DNA from: Ketobacter sp036337295
GTDB taxonomy: Bacteria; Pseudomonadota; Gammaproteobacteria; Pseudomonadales; Ketobacteraceae
Length of the DNA: 64,000 nucleotides
NCBI GenBank assembly: GCA_036337295.1
Contig: JAYZEN010000012.1
Location: forward strand, 248,001-312,000
Direction of reading: 5' to 3'
Numbering within the stretch: the stretch's first letter is position 1; the number at the start of each line of letters is the position of its first letter. The position numbers and the translations under genes are program-made. The notes under the pieces are model-generated. The model was not told the DNA's origin. It searched no databases and saw only the letters and a program-made list of their open reading frames with translations. Positions 17,441-26,394 of this stretch are shown here, one piece after another.

Positions 17441-17989
17441 ATGGTGCGTGTGTTCCACGGATTGTCGGCCCTGTTGCTGGTTTCGATTCTGGCTGCCTGC
17501 AGCAGCTCCCCCACCATTGAAAGTGACCTCGGGATCAGTGGCGCCCCGGATTGGGTCAACGAAGGCACCCAGGCCGTGGATAATGATGACGGTCGTTTTG
17601 TTTTCGGCGTGGCCTTTGCGCCACCCCTGAATGATGAATCCCTGCAAACCTCCACTGCCGATACCCGGGCCCGGGCCGAGGTGGCGCGCATGGTGTCCAC
17701 CTATATTGATCATACCCTGGATGATTACGCCGCCAGCACCGGTGATACCGCCACCAGCAGCATCCAGCAAACCCTGAGCAGCAGCACCCAGACGGTGTTG
17801 AACGGCGCCAAGATCAAGGGCCGCTGGAAGGACAAGAACACAGGTAACATCTATTCGTTTGCCGAAATGGACATGAAAGCACTGGATGATGCTATCAGCA
17901 CCGCGGGCAAACTGTCCCAGAATTTCAAGCAGTACTATCAGCAAAAAGCCAACGCCAACTTTGACCGATTCATGAAGGAAACCGAATAA
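17441..17989 (+). CDS. LPP20-like lipoprotein
   Basis: The 182-residue protein has lipobox LAAC with C20. The mature part begins with the PDWVNEG motif seen in LPP20/LPOB-type lipoproteins, followed by RARAEVARMVSTYIDHTLDDY and a C-terminal helix. LPP20 proteins are conserved but functionally poorly defined; several lie next to LpoB genes. AAGGAG at 17427-17432 is 8 bases before the ATG. The stop TAA overlaps the lpoB start by one base (TAATG), showing translational coupling. It is the first of four consecutive lipoprotein genes that look like one operon. Confidence 0.8.
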   Translation: MVRVFHGLSALLLVSILAACSSSPTIESDLGISGAPDWVNEGTQAVDNDDGRFVFGVAFAPPLNDESLQTSTADTRARAEVARMVSTYIDHTLDDYAASTGDTATSSIQQTLSSSTQTVLNGAKIKGRWKDKNTGNIYSFAEMDMKALDDAISTAGKLSQNFKQYYQQKANANFDRFMKETE

Positions 17990-18576
17990 TGAAGCATTGG
18001 ATTCTCCTCTCTGCCGCCTTGTTGCTTGCCGCCTGTGCCACCTCGGTGGAACGGGTTGCACCGGACAGCACCATCGACCTGAGTGGCGCCTGGAACGACA
18101 CCGATTCCCGCCTGGTGGCGGAAGAAATGATCCAGGATGCCCTATCCCGCCCCTGGATCGGTGAATTTGCCGGTCGCACCGGCAAGCGGCCGGTGGTGAT
18201 CGTGGGCACGGTGCGCAACCTGAGTCATGAGCACATCAACGTGAAAACCTTCGTAGCGGACATGGAGCGGGCCCTGATCAATTCCGGCCGGGTGGATTTT
18301 GTGGCCTCCCGCGATGATCGCGGTGAAGTCCGTGATGAGCGCATGGACCAGGACCTGAACGCGCGGGAGGACACCCGCAACGCAGCCGGCCAGGAGCTGG
18401 GGGCTGATTTCATGATGCAGGGTCAGATCAATACCATCATCGATGTGGAAGGCAAGGAGCAGGTGCGGTATTACCAGGTGGACCTGACCCTGATCAGCAT
18501 GGCGGACAACCGCAAAGTCTGGCTGGGTCAGAAGAAAATCAAGAAATACGTGAAGAACGCCAAACTGCGTTACTGA
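17989..18576 (+). CDS. lpoB: Penicillin-binding protein activator LpoB
   Basis: The 195-residue lipoprotein has lipobox LAAC, C16, and an LpoB-like domain: DLSGAWNDTDSRLVAEEMIQDAL, PVVIVGTVRNLSHEHIN, RSSR-type ASRDDRGEVRDERMDQ, GADFMMQGQI and YYQVDLTLI. LpoB is an outer membrane lipoprotein that reaches through the peptidoglycan to stimulate the bifunctional synthase PBP1b. The linker between the Cys and the domain is short compared with the E. coli protein. The gene is flanked on both sides by LPP20-like and COG3014 lipoproteins, which suggests they act together at the cell wall. Confidence 0.92.
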   Translation: MKHWILLSAALLLAACATSVERVAPDSTIDLSGAWNDTDSRLVAEEMIQDALSRPWIGEFAGRTGKRPVVIVGTVRNLSHEHINVKTFVADMERALINSGRVDFVASRDDRGEVRDERMDQDLNAREDTRNAAGQELGADFMMQGQINTIIDVEGKEQVRYYQVDLTLISMADNRKVWLGQKKIKKYVKNAKLRY

Positions 18577-18585
18577 TCACCATCG

Positions 18586-19887
18586 ATGATGTTGCAATCT
18601 CTGGCGCTGACACTGCTGTGCAGCGCCATTTTGGTGTTGCAGGGGTGCAGCGCCTGGCAGGTGAACCAGGCGGCGGCCTCCCTTGCAGTGGCAGGTCCCC
18701 AGGCTACGTTGGATCGCCTGCAGCCCCTGGTGCCGGCGAATCGTGATCTGGCCCAATACAAGTTGAACACCGGTGTACTGAAACTGTACCTGGGGGATTG
18801 GCAGGGCAGTCGCCAGGATCTGGCCGAGGCCAAATCCATCCTGCAGTTTGCGCAGGCGGTCAGTGTTACCGAGAACCTGGCGGCGCTGACGGCCAATGAA
18901 ACCCTGCGCACCTACAACGGCACACCCACCGATCAGGTGTTGGTGCATGTGATGCTGGCCCTGGGGTATTTGCTGGAGGGCGATCTGGACGGCGCCCGGG
19001 TGGAAATGTTGCAGGCCAACGTCACCATGCAGCAATTGGCCAAGGAAGACAGCACGGCGGGGCAACTGGCCAGCGCCCGGTTCATGGCCGGGCTGATCTA
19101 CGAATTGAACGGGGAATGGGACGATGCCCTGATCAGTTATCGCCGCTGTTACAGCATTCTGCGCGACCGCAGCGAGCCCATTCCGCAGGCATTGCAAACC
19201 GGCCTGCTGAACCTCACCCGCCGGCAGGGTTTCCAGCAGGAGTACCAGCAGTTCAGCCAGCAGTTCGGACGCGAAGCACACTCGCCCTCTGCCGACGAAG
19301 GGGAGTGGTTCCTGGTGTATCTGGATGGGGTGGTGAGCAGCAAGACCGAGACCCGCATTTCTGTGTTTGATGCCGAGGTGGACACCATGGTGAGCGTGGT
19401 CATGCCACACTATCGCAACTCCACCTATCTGCCCCGGGAGCTGACCCTGGCGGGAGAGGTGCAACGCCAACGCAGCGGCATTCTGGAGAATCTGGAAGCA
19501 CGGGCGCGGGAGGATCTGGAGGCGGAACGGGCCAAGATTCTGGCGGCTGCCACCGTACGCGCGGTGGCCAAATACAAGATGGTGCAGGAAGCCCAAAGCA
19601 AGAATGATTTTTCCGGCATATTGATGAACATTGCCACGGTGGTGTCGGAGCAGGCGGATGTGCGCAGTTGGAACATGCTGCCCGCCAGTATCCAGGTGGC
19701 CCGCATCACCACGTCGTTGAAGGTCCCGGTGAATGTACTGGAAAAGGGTCAGGCGCTGCCGGCCCTGGCGGAATTCAGCCGTCGCGGTCGCGCTGTGGTG
19801 CTGGCCAGCAGTCTGACGGATCAGGTCTATGTCTGGCCCGCGTTACCGGAGCCCACAGAATCAGGAGAAACCCATGCTGCGCAATGA
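18586..19887 (+). CDS. COG3014-type lipoprotein with TPR-like helices
   Basis: The 433-residue lipoprotein has lipobox LQGC, C21. A helical, TPR-like N-terminal half (about residues 30-220; ALGYLLEGDLDGARVEMLQANV is one helix pair) is followed by a beta-rich domain (VYLDGVVSSKTETRI) and a C-terminal segment resembling COG3014 family proteins. Their function is unknown, but they recur beside lpoB. It begins 9 bases after the lpoB stop with no clear Shine-Dalgarno, so translation may be coupled. It overlaps the next lipoprotein gene by 14 bases. Confidence 0.75.
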   Translation: MMLQSLALTLLCSAILVLQGCSAWQVNQAAASLAVAGPQATLDRLQPLVPANRDLAQYKLNTGVLKLYLGDWQGSRQDLAEAKSILQFAQAVSVTENLAALTANETLRTYNGTPTDQVLVHVMLALGYLLEGDLDGARVEMLQANVTMQQLAKEDSTAGQLASARFMAGLIYELNGEWDDALISYRRCYSILRDRSEPIPQALQTGLLNLTRRQGFQQEYQQFSQQFGREAHSPSADEGEWFLVYLDGVVSSKTETRISVFDAEVDTMVSVVMPHYRNSTYLPRELTLAGEVQRQRSGILENLEARAREDLEAERAKILAAATVRAVAKYKMVQEAQSKNDFSGILMNIATVVSEQADVRSWNMLPASIQVARITTSLKVPVNVLEKGQALPALAEFSRRGRAVVLASSLTDQVYVWPALPEPTESGETHAAQ

Positions 19888-20905
19888 CAGAACCTCTACC
19901 CCCGTTTCAAGCCAGCCCCGCGCATTCAGGGCTGTCGCTTTCGGTGTGGCGCTGCCCCTGCTGTGGCTGCTGGCGAGCTGCAGCAGTACCGGTGGCAAAC
20001 CACAATGGATCGATCAACCGGAATCCGCTTATCCTGCCGCCACCCACCTCACGGCGGTGGGATCGGCCGATGACCGCAACACGGCGGCAGATCGGGCCAC
20101 CGCCAATCTGGCCAAGATTTTTGAAGTGGCGGTGCAGGATTCCAGCATGGATTTCAGCAGTGCCACCGTGAGCGCGGCCCAGGGTCAGCAGGTGGTCAGC
20201 AACCAGCAGGAGATCACCCGTACCGTGACCACCGAGGCCCGCCAGGTGTTGAGCGGTGCCCAGGTGGTGGAGTCGTGGCAGACAGAGCAGGGCCGGGTCT
20301 ACGCCCTGGCGATACTGGCCAAGCAGCCTGCCGCCACCCGTTTTCAGCACAGCATTCAGTCGTTGGACCGGGAGGTCCGGGATCTGATCAACTATGCCAG
20401 TGATCAGGCGCAGAGCCCGCTGGCGGCCCTCAACGCACTGAAGCGCGCCCGCCTGGCGCAGATCCAGCGGGATCAGTCCAATCAGAACCTGATGATCGTG
20501 GCCGACGGCCGCGGCCTGCAGGGTCAATATGATACTGCGGCGGTGGAAACCCTGATTCGCAATGCCCTGACGTCGCTCCGGGTCCAGGTCAGTGCCGAAG
20601 ACGATTCCCTGCGGGCGGAGATCGAACAGGCCCTGGCCACCCTCGGGGTGCCGCTGGCGGAACAGTCCAATCTGCAGTTGCAGGGCAGTCTGGACGTAGC
20701 GCCGGTGGAGCAGAAGCAGGGCTGGTTCTGGCTGCGCGGTTCCTATGAGCTGGTATTCCGGGATGGCAATCAGGTGCTCGGCAAGCAGCGCTGGCCGGTG
20801 AAGGTGTCCTCCACGGAAGCCAATCTGTTGCCCCAGCGCTTGCGGGATGAAATCAACAGCAAGTTGCCCGGTTATGTGTTTGAATTGTTGTCCAGTGACG
20901 GGTGA
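19874..20905 (+). CDS. LPP20-family lipoprotein, long form
   Basis: The 343-residue lipoprotein has a long signal with lipobox LASC, C36. The mature N-terminus carries KPQWIDQPESAYP and AVGSADDRNTAADRATANLAKIFEV, the LPP20/LPOB signature, with a second beta-rich half of unknown type. The frame extends upstream to 19829, but AGGAGA at 19863-19868 sits 5 bases before the ATG at 19874. That start gives the signal peptide near the N-terminus and a 14-base overlap with the preceding gene. It is the last gene of the four-lipoprotein operon, and convergent with the lipoprotein at 20918. Confidence 0.8.
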   Translation: MLRNDRTSTPVSSQPRAFRAVAFGVALPLLWLLASCSSTGGKPQWIDQPESAYPAATHLTAVGSADDRNTAADRATANLAKIFEVAVQDSSMDFSSATVSAAQGQQVVSNQQEITRTVTTEARQVLSGAQVVESWQTEQGRVYALAILAKQPAATRFQHSIQSLDREVRDLINYASDQAQSPLAALNALKRARLAQIQRDQSNQNLMIVADGRGLQGQYDTAAVETLIRNALTSLRVQVSAEDDSLRAEIEQALATLGVPLAEQSNLQLQGSLDVAPVEQKQGWFWLRGSYELVFRDGNQVLGKQRWPVKVSSTEANLLPQRLRDEINSKLPGYVFELLSSDG

Positions 20906-20917
20906 ACCTGAACCCGC

Positions 20918-21376
20918 TCAGTGGGGTCCTTCCACCACCGTCAGCCGGCATTGGTATTTGTATTCATCAATATCCGACTGAATCGTGTAGCGGGTATCGG
21001 GCCGGGTGGTGAGCGTCAGTGTCCCCGGCTCGGTGAAATCGTCCTCGTCAAAGCTGAGCACGCCTCGCAAGCGCCAGTAGCAGTGGCCGCTGACCCGATG
21101 TTCTCCTGGCGCCACCAACAGATATTGATCGCGGCTCAGGGGGACCACCGGCGCGCCATCCAGGGCCTCCATAATAAAGCCTTTGTAGAGCGTACCACCT
21201 TGATACGGCTCGGCGCGGTTGGTGGTAAACCCCAGCACAATCAACGACTGGCCCTGGAGCGCTTCCGGCAGCGGCGGTCGGGTGCTGCAGCCTGTCACTC
21301 CCATTGCTACCAGTCCAATCGACACCATCCTAATCAACACTACGGCCAGGCGGTTTTGAACTAGACTTGGGGTCAT
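20918..21376 (-). CDS. Hypothetical lipoprotein
   Basis: The 152-residue protein has a signal peptide ending at lipobox VTGC, C30. The mature part looks all-beta, with FTTNRAEPYQGGTLYKGF, a VAPGEHRVSGHCYW segment and a terminal DEYKYQCRLTVVEG. The PGEHRV-like strand recalls PEGA/carboxypeptidase-like folds, but I do not recognise the family. It is convergent with the lipoprotein operon (12 bases between stops) and divergent from the DUF4124 gene. Confidence 0.75.
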   Translation of the reverse strand: MTPSLVQNRLAVVLIRMVSIGLVAMGVTGCSTRPPLPEALQGQSLIVLGFTTNRAEPYQGGTLYKGFIMEALDGAPVVPLSRDQYLLVAPGEHRVSGHCYWRLRGVLSFDEDDFTEPGTLTLTTRPDTRYTIQSDIDEYKYQCRLTVVEGPH

Positions 21377-21418
21377 ATTGGGTTTTTTTCAGTTGGCTGG
21401 TTTTGGGGTAGGGTTAGC

Positions 21419-22102
21419 ATGAGTCTGCGTTTCATCCTGTGTATCTGTTTGTTTCTATTGGCGTCATTCCAGGCCCAGGCGGGCAAGTTCTATAAAATTG
21501 TCGACGAACAGGGCAATGTCACTTACAGCCAGTTTCCTCCTGCGCCCCAGCCGGCGCAAGAGCAACAGGGGGTAAAAGTGGATGAGATGAGCGTTAGTGG
21601 TGAAAGCGCGTCCCAGGTGCGCAGCGTGGGCAAGAACCAGTATTGTGGCGAGATCATGCTGCCGTCCCTCAACCCGAAGGAACCGGAAGGCTATCTGGAA
21701 CTGCCGGATCTGCGCCAGGCCTGGCAGAGTGAAATGGAGGGGGATACCGACCTGAACACCGTGCGCTTTCGCATGTACATGGGGCGTTACAACCTGTCCC
21801 GCGATCCTTCTGAAGCCGGTCAGCGCAAGCGTGATCTGCAGTGTGCCATCCAATGGGTGGACAAGCAGAACGGGGAGGTGGAAAAAGTCCGCTCCTCATT
21901 GCAGGAGGAAGCCAACCAGCTGAACCAGCAGATTGCCCGCCTCAAGGCCAAGCGCGATAAACAATGCGGCAGTGAACCCTATCGGGACCCCAACCAGCCC
22001 GGCACCGAAGTGCTGTGGCAACGCTGGCGTGATTGCTACTACCAGTTCCAGGATGAACTTTATGACCTGGAATACAAGGTCAGCGAGATTCCGGGACACT
22101 AG
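21419..22102 (+). CDS. DUF4124-domain periplasmic protein with coiled coil
   Basis: The 227-residue protein has a signal peptide cleaved after AQA (about residue 22) and then the DUF4124 motif, GKFYKIVDEQGNVTYSQFPP. A central region follows, then a coiled coil (about 145-180, EVEKVRSSLQEEANQLNQQIARLKAKRD). DUF4124 proteins are small periplasmic proteins of unknown role common in gammaproteobacteria. The gene ends 23 bases inside the convergent propeller gene at 22080. Confidence 0.82.
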   Translation: MSLRFILCICLFLLASFQAQAGKFYKIVDEQGNVTYSQFPPAPQPAQEQQGVKVDEMSVSGESASQVRSVGKNQYCGEIMLPSLNPKEPEGYLELPDLRQAWQSEMEGDTDLNTVRFRMYMGRYNLSRDPSEAGQRKRDLQCAIQWVDKQNGEVEKVRSSLQEEANQLNQQIARLKAKRDKQCGSEPYRDPNQPGTEVLWQRWRDCYYQFQDELYDLEYKVSEIPGH

Positions 22103-23540
22103 GCGGTTGTAACGGCAGCGCCTTGCTGCCGTCGTGGGCCACCCAGGCGTGACGGGTGGCACTGCTCACCAGAATGCCGTGTTCAAACCAGCGTAATGCA
22201 AACGCGGGAAAGTCGAACTCCCGCTGGTCCACCTGTTCCCAGGGCTCTTTGCCGGAGCGGCGGCGGTAAATGATCAAACCGGCGCTGCGATCCGCCACCC
22301 ACAGGGTGTTGTCCTTGATCACCGCATCCATCACAAAATCCATTGCGGAAATGGCTTCGGTTTCCATCCAACGAAAATCGGAGGTGCGTTGCTTGATGGA
22401 CAGGCCGTCCCGCCCATTGGCGATGAGCAGGTAGGGTTCCTCCCGATACATGCTGTTGGCGAAGCCGGTGAAACTGAAGTTGAAGGCGTGCACCAGGGTG
22501 CCGTTGTTCTTGATGCCGTAAATGTCGAGTTTGCTGCGGTTGGACCAGTCGGAGGGGTAGCGGCTCAGCAGGTGCAGTTTGCCCTCCGCCACTTTCAGGC
22601 TGGCCAGCTCCCGCCCGGACATGCGCAGCTTGGTGTTGTGGATGATGCGGATGTTCGGCGGGTAACAGACGTCCCCCACAAACAGTTGATTCTCCGGCGT
22701 GATCCACAACAGCTGCTGGCCGACGCTGTAAATGCGGGTGCCGGGTTTGATCCAGACACTGCTCTTCTGCAGTGCAACTGGCTGCTTGCGGGTGTCAGCG
22801 TAGTGAATGTAGTTGCCCTTGGCGATGAACAGCACACTGCCGATGCGGGCGGCGATGGCCGTGGGGTTGGACAGTTCGATGGGGATGTAGTCTTCCAGCA
22901 CCGGTGTGGCGCTGAAGTCCCAGATGCCGATGCCGTGGTCGTGGATCAGCAGCTCTCTGGGGGCGGATACCTCGCAGGGCTTGATGGGCTCGGGTTCGGG
23001 GGCCGGGGGCGGTGGTGGCAGCTTGATGTCCAGTTTTGCCGCTTGCTGTTGACCGCGTTTGGGTTTCGGCTTGCCCTGCAAGGCGGTGGCCTGCTCCAGC
23101 GAAAGAATTTCGCTGGAGCGCTGGCAACCCTGGAACAGGTTTTCCTGCAGGAATTCACTCAGGTCGGGGGAGCGGCAGAACCAGCTGAACTGATCGTTGG
23201 AGTTCACTTCCGGTGTCAGGAACAGCTGGCTGTGGGCGCCGGTGTGATCGAGGATACGCAGGTACAGGCGCTCGTCTTTCATGACCACGGCTGCTTCGAT
23301 GGCGCCGAAGCGGGCCGCTTCCGGGGCCGGCAGTCGGGCTTCGGTGTTGCTGCGTGGAAAGTGGCCCTGGCTTTGATAGGCGATGATGTATTCCTGACGA
23401 ATCTTGTTGAGGCCGCCTAAAATGTCCGCCGCCTGTTCAAGTCCTTCCTGGTAGCGACTGTAGGCCATCACAAACCACACCAGCAGCAGAATCAGGATGA
23501 CGGCAGCGCCAATTTGAATGGGTTTAGCGATGGAGTGCAA
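22080..23540 (-). CDS. Membrane-anchored pilin-like domain fused to beta-propeller (paralogue B)
   Basis: This is a 486-residue protein. Residues about 8-27 form one transmembrane helix. Residues 40-140 have the shape of a type IV pilin globular domain: IRQEYIIAYQSQGHFP, then LFLTPEV and WFC (C122) with a second Cys (C139). A Pro-rich linker follows (KLPPPPPAPEPEPIKP), then a propeller-like C-terminal part with repeats such as YLLIANGRDGLSIKQ and LWVADRSAGLIIYR, resembling LVIVD repeats. No open ATG start precedes the helix. AAGGTGG before a TTG at 23540 suggests that TTG as start, overlapping the upstream paralogue by 17 bases. Function unknown. Confidence 0.7.
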   Translation of the reverse strand: MHSIAKPIQIGAAVILILLLVWFVMAYSRYQEGLEQAADILGGLNKIRQEYIIAYQSQGHFPRSNTEARLPAPEAARFGAIEAAVVMKDERLYLRILDHTGAHSQLFLTPEVNSNDQFSWFCRSPDLSEFLQENLFQGCQRSSEILSLEQATALQGKPKPKRGQQQAAKLDIKLPPPPPAPEPEPIKPCEVSAPRELLIHDHGIGIWDFSATPVLEDYIPIELSNPTAIAARIGSVLFIAKGNYIHYADTRKQPVALQKSSVWIKPGTRIYSVGQQLLWITPENQLFVGDVCYPPNIRIIHNTKLRMSGRELASLKVAEGKLHLLSRYPSDWSNRSKLDIYGIKNNGTLVHAFNFSFTGFANSMYREEPYLLIANGRDGLSIKQRTSDFRWMETEAISAMDFVMDAVIKDNTLWVADRSAGLIIYRRRSGKEPWEQVDQREFDFPAFALRWFEHGILVSSATRHAWVAHDGSKALPLQPPSVPESR

Positions 23541-24951
23541 CGGGGACCACCTTGTGTTCCTGCCATTGGTACAGGGCGCTGGTGCCGTCCTTGAAGCGCA
23601 CGCCCACGTAACCGTTATCAAAGTTCTGCAATTGAATGGCGGCGCTGTCGGTGGGCAGCGCCTGGGTTTCCACCAGGCTGTCTTCCGTCAGTCGATAGAC
23701 GCGCAGTCCCGCCAGGCGATCCGCCACCAGCAAGTGCTGCTCATGTAAAAGCAGGTCGCTGGCGAAATCCATGGTGGCCACCCGTTTCAGCAGCCGGGGA
23801 ATGGTGGGGTCGAACACATCCACCAGGGCGATGCCGTGACTGCCATTGGCCACGAAGGCCCGACGTCCGGAGAGGGCAATGCCCCCGCCCTGGCCTTCCA
23901 GTTTGAGAAAGCCCAGCGGGCGGTTGGAACGCAGGCTCACCACCTGCAGTGCGGCGCTGGCATCGGTGCGCTGTGCCTCCTGGGCAGTGAGATACACGAG
24001 GCCGTTTTCCAATACAAAATCCCGTATCTGGTTATAGGCGCCCAATTCCAGCAGATAGTTGTCCCGAATTTTGGGCTGGGGCGGGCACAGGTCGATGCGG
24101 GTGATGCCGATGCCGGAATCCGCCAGCAACAATTCACCCTGGCGCCGGAAGCGATGGGGCTGCAGCAGATTCACCCTGGAGCTGATTCCGGCAGGGCGGT
24201 CGGCGTCAAATTGTGTCAGGCGGCTGCCTTGATACAGGTACAGCTTACCCTGCACTGCCCAGTAGGCGGTGGCCGGGCTGCCTTCAGGCCGCGGCAACTG
24301 GTATTGCAGTTCGGGTTGTGGGGACAGCGTCCAGTATGACAGCTGCTCTGCGTTGATGTGCAGGAAGTCGTCCGCCGCCGCTTGCAGTGGGGTGCAATCC
24401 ACGGTTTCCGGTTTCGCGGGGGTTATCTGGCGCTGGGCGGCGGTGACCTGTTCTAAATAGGTATCGGCGGATCGGGCTATGGCTTCCTGGTGGGCGAAAT
24501 GTTCCCGGTCGAACGGTGCATCGCTGTCGGCGCAGGGCGTCAACAGGGCCTCCCGCAGTGCCTCCGTCAGGTTATAACTGGTGCACTGCCATTTGAGGCG
24601 GTATTTGCCGTCGGCTTCGGGGGTGAATACCAGCTCCACGTTGCGCTCTTTGTTTTCCGCTGTAAACACCGCGTACAGAATACCCCCCGGCAATACCTCC
24701 ACCTGTTTCAGCAGCGCGGCACGCCGACTGAACTGCAGCGGGTCCGGTTGGCGCAGCTCCAGGTTGCTGCCCGGCAGTTGCTGGTGGTCATAGTAGTAAC
24801 GGTCGATCAATTGCTTGACGTGGGCCACCGTTGACACGGCGTCGTACACCGAGCCCAGCGCGCCCACCGACACGGTGTTGTAGTGACAGCGCCCTACAAA
24901 CACCACTAACAGGACGGTGAGGATAAGGGCGGACGAAACAAAGCGCAGCAT
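23524..24951 (-). CDS. Membrane-anchored pilin-like domain fused to beta-propeller (paralogue A)
   Basis: The 475-residue protein has an N-terminal transmembrane helix (residues 4-20). A pilin-like domain follows: VKQLIDRYYYDHQQLPGSN (about 45-63), LVFTPEADG, WQC (C123) and C140, giving the same 17-residue Cys spacing as paralogue B. It lacks a type III pilin leader (no GFTLIE). The C-terminal half carries LVIVD-like propeller repeats such as RRAFVANGSHGIALVDVFDP and HLLVADRLAGLRVY. The gene precedes paralogue B in a two-gene operon with overlapping ends. A surface or periplasmic sensing or assembly role is possible; nothing firm can be said. Confidence 0.72.
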   Translation of the reverse strand: MLRFVSSALILTVLLVVFVGRCHYNTVSVGALGSVYDAVSTVAHVKQLIDRYYYDHQQLPGSNLELRQPDPLQFSRRAALLKQVEVLPGGILYAVFTAENKERNVELVFTPEADGKYRLKWQCTSYNLTEALREALLTPCADSDAPFDREHFAHQEAIARSADTYLEQVTAAQRQITPAKPETVDCTPLQAAADDFLHINAEQLSYWTLSPQPELQYQLPRPEGSPATAYWAVQGKLYLYQGSRLTQFDADRPAGISSRVNLLQPHRFRRQGELLLADSGIGITRIDLCPPQPKIRDNYLLELGAYNQIRDFVLENGLVYLTAQEAQRTDASAALQVVSLRSNRPLGFLKLEGQGGGIALSGRRAFVANGSHGIALVDVFDPTIPRLLKRVATMDFASDLLLHEQHLLVADRLAGLRVYRLTEDSLVETQALPTDSAAIQLQNFDNGYVGVRFKDGTSALYQWQEHKVVPVALHR

Positions 24952-25157
24952 CGTTCTGGTTGGACCCCTGGGCTGACAAGAATGGATAACCTATTGAATT
25001 TTTGAGTATAGTGTAAAAATCCTGGGGATGAGTCCTTTCCTCCTTGCAGACTGAGCAGAGGCTTTCGCAAAAGGACACCGGCGCTGGCTCGATTCGTGGG
25101 CTGGCTTGGTATAGAATCCGCGCAGTCTCCACCTGTCCACCCTATCAGGAATATGCC

Positions 25158-26387
25158 ATGTCAGCTGTCTTGCTTGTCCTGGTGGCCCTGGGATTTCTTT
25201 CCATCGTCATCGAAGATATCGTCCATATAGATAAGGCCAAAACCACCCTGTTTTTCGGGTCGCTGGTTTGGGTACTGTTTTTCATTGCGCCGCCAGGGCA
25301 TCTGGAGGCCCCGGAGTTGATGGCAGCGCTGAACGAAAACCTGCTGGATATCGCCACCCTGTGGTTGTTCCTGATGGCGGCCATGACCTTTGTGGCCTAC
25401 CTGTCCAGCAAGGGCCTGATTGACGGCATCGTCAACCGCCTGTTGCCGGCCCAACTGGGTGAGCGTTCGCTGATGATGATCACCGGCCTGTTCGCCTTCG
25501 TGTTCTCATCCATGGCGGACAACGTGACCTGTACCCTGGTGTGCATCACCGTGTTGCTGAGCCTGAAGCTGCCCCGCGACAAGTTGATGCGTTATGTGGT
25601 GCTGGTGGTGTTTGCCACCAACGCCGGCGGCGCCGCCCTCATCACCGGCGACGTCACCACCTTGATGATCTTCCTGGCCGGTAAAGTGGCTATTCCCCAT
25701 TTGCTGCTATTGGTGCTGCCGGCGATGTCCGCCGTGTTGCTGCTGGCGTGGATGCTGTCGTTGCCGTTGAAGTCCGAACTGCATTTCGAAAAACAGGAGG
25801 CCCCGTTCAATCGCGGCGACCTGTTAATCGGTGGGCTGTTCTTCCTCACCATTCTGTCCACCATCGGCGGCAATGTGGCGTTCGGTATTCCGCCGGTGCT
25901 GACGTTCCTGTTCGGACTGTCCCTGATGTTTATGGTGGTGCAGTTTATGAACCGCGACGAGCCCATCCTGGATTACGTGCGCCGCATTGAATTCGACACC
26001 CTGTTGTTCTTCCTGGGTGTGCTGCTGTTGGTGGGCATGCTCAAGGAGCTGGGTGTGTTGGCCTATTTCCCCGAGCTTTACCAATACCTGCCGGCGATGG
26101 CGGCCAATTTTGTGGTGGGGCTGTTGTCGGCATTGTTTGATAACGTCCCGCTGACGGCGGCGCTGTTGAAATCCGGGATCAGCATGAGTGTGCGCGAGTG
26201 GTTGACCCTCACCTATGCGGTCGGTGTGGGCGGCTCTCTGCTGGCCATTGGCTCGGCGGCAGGGGTAGTGGCCATGAGTAAAGTGGAAGGCCTGACCTTT
26301 GGCACGTACCTGCGCTATTCAGGCTATCTGCTGGTGGCCTACAGTGTGGGTTTTGCCGGAGTGGTGGCGGTGGGCAGCCTGCTGTAG
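25158..26387 (+). CDS. nhaD: NhaD-type Na+/H+ antiporter
   Basis: The 409-residue membrane protein has about 11-12 helices and the features of the NhaD/ion transporter superfamily: IVIEDIVHIDKAKT near the start, FVFSSMADNVTCTLVCI (about residue 115), FATNAGGAALITGDVTT (about 150) and ALFDNVPLTAALL (about 335). NhaD proteins exchange cytoplasmic Na+ or Li+ for protons and suit saline or alkaline habitats. An in-frame extension to 25044 exists, but AGGA at 25147-25150 and the hydrophobic first helix favour the ATG at 25158. It converges with the WD40 lipoprotein gene. Confidence 0.9.
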   Translation: MSAVLLVLVALGFLSIVIEDIVHIDKAKTTLFFGSLVWVLFFIAPPGHLEAPELMAALNENLLDIATLWLFLMAAMTFVAYLSSKGLIDGIVNRLLPAQLGERSLMMITGLFAFVFSSMADNVTCTLVCITVLLSLKLPRDKLMRYVVLVVFATNAGGAALITGDVTTLMIFLAGKVAIPHLLLLVLPAMSAVLLLAWMLSLPLKSELHFEKQEAPFNRGDLLIGGLFFLTILSTIGGNVAFGIPPVLTFLFGLSLMFMVVQFMNRDEPILDYVRRIEFDTLLFFLGVLLLVGMLKELGVLAYFPELYQYLPAMAANFVVGLLSALFDNVPLTAALLKSGISMSVREWLTLTYAVGVGGSLLAIGSAAGVVAMSKVEGLTFGTYLRYSGYLLVAYSVGFAGVVAVGSLL

Positions 26388-26394
26388 CAGACGT

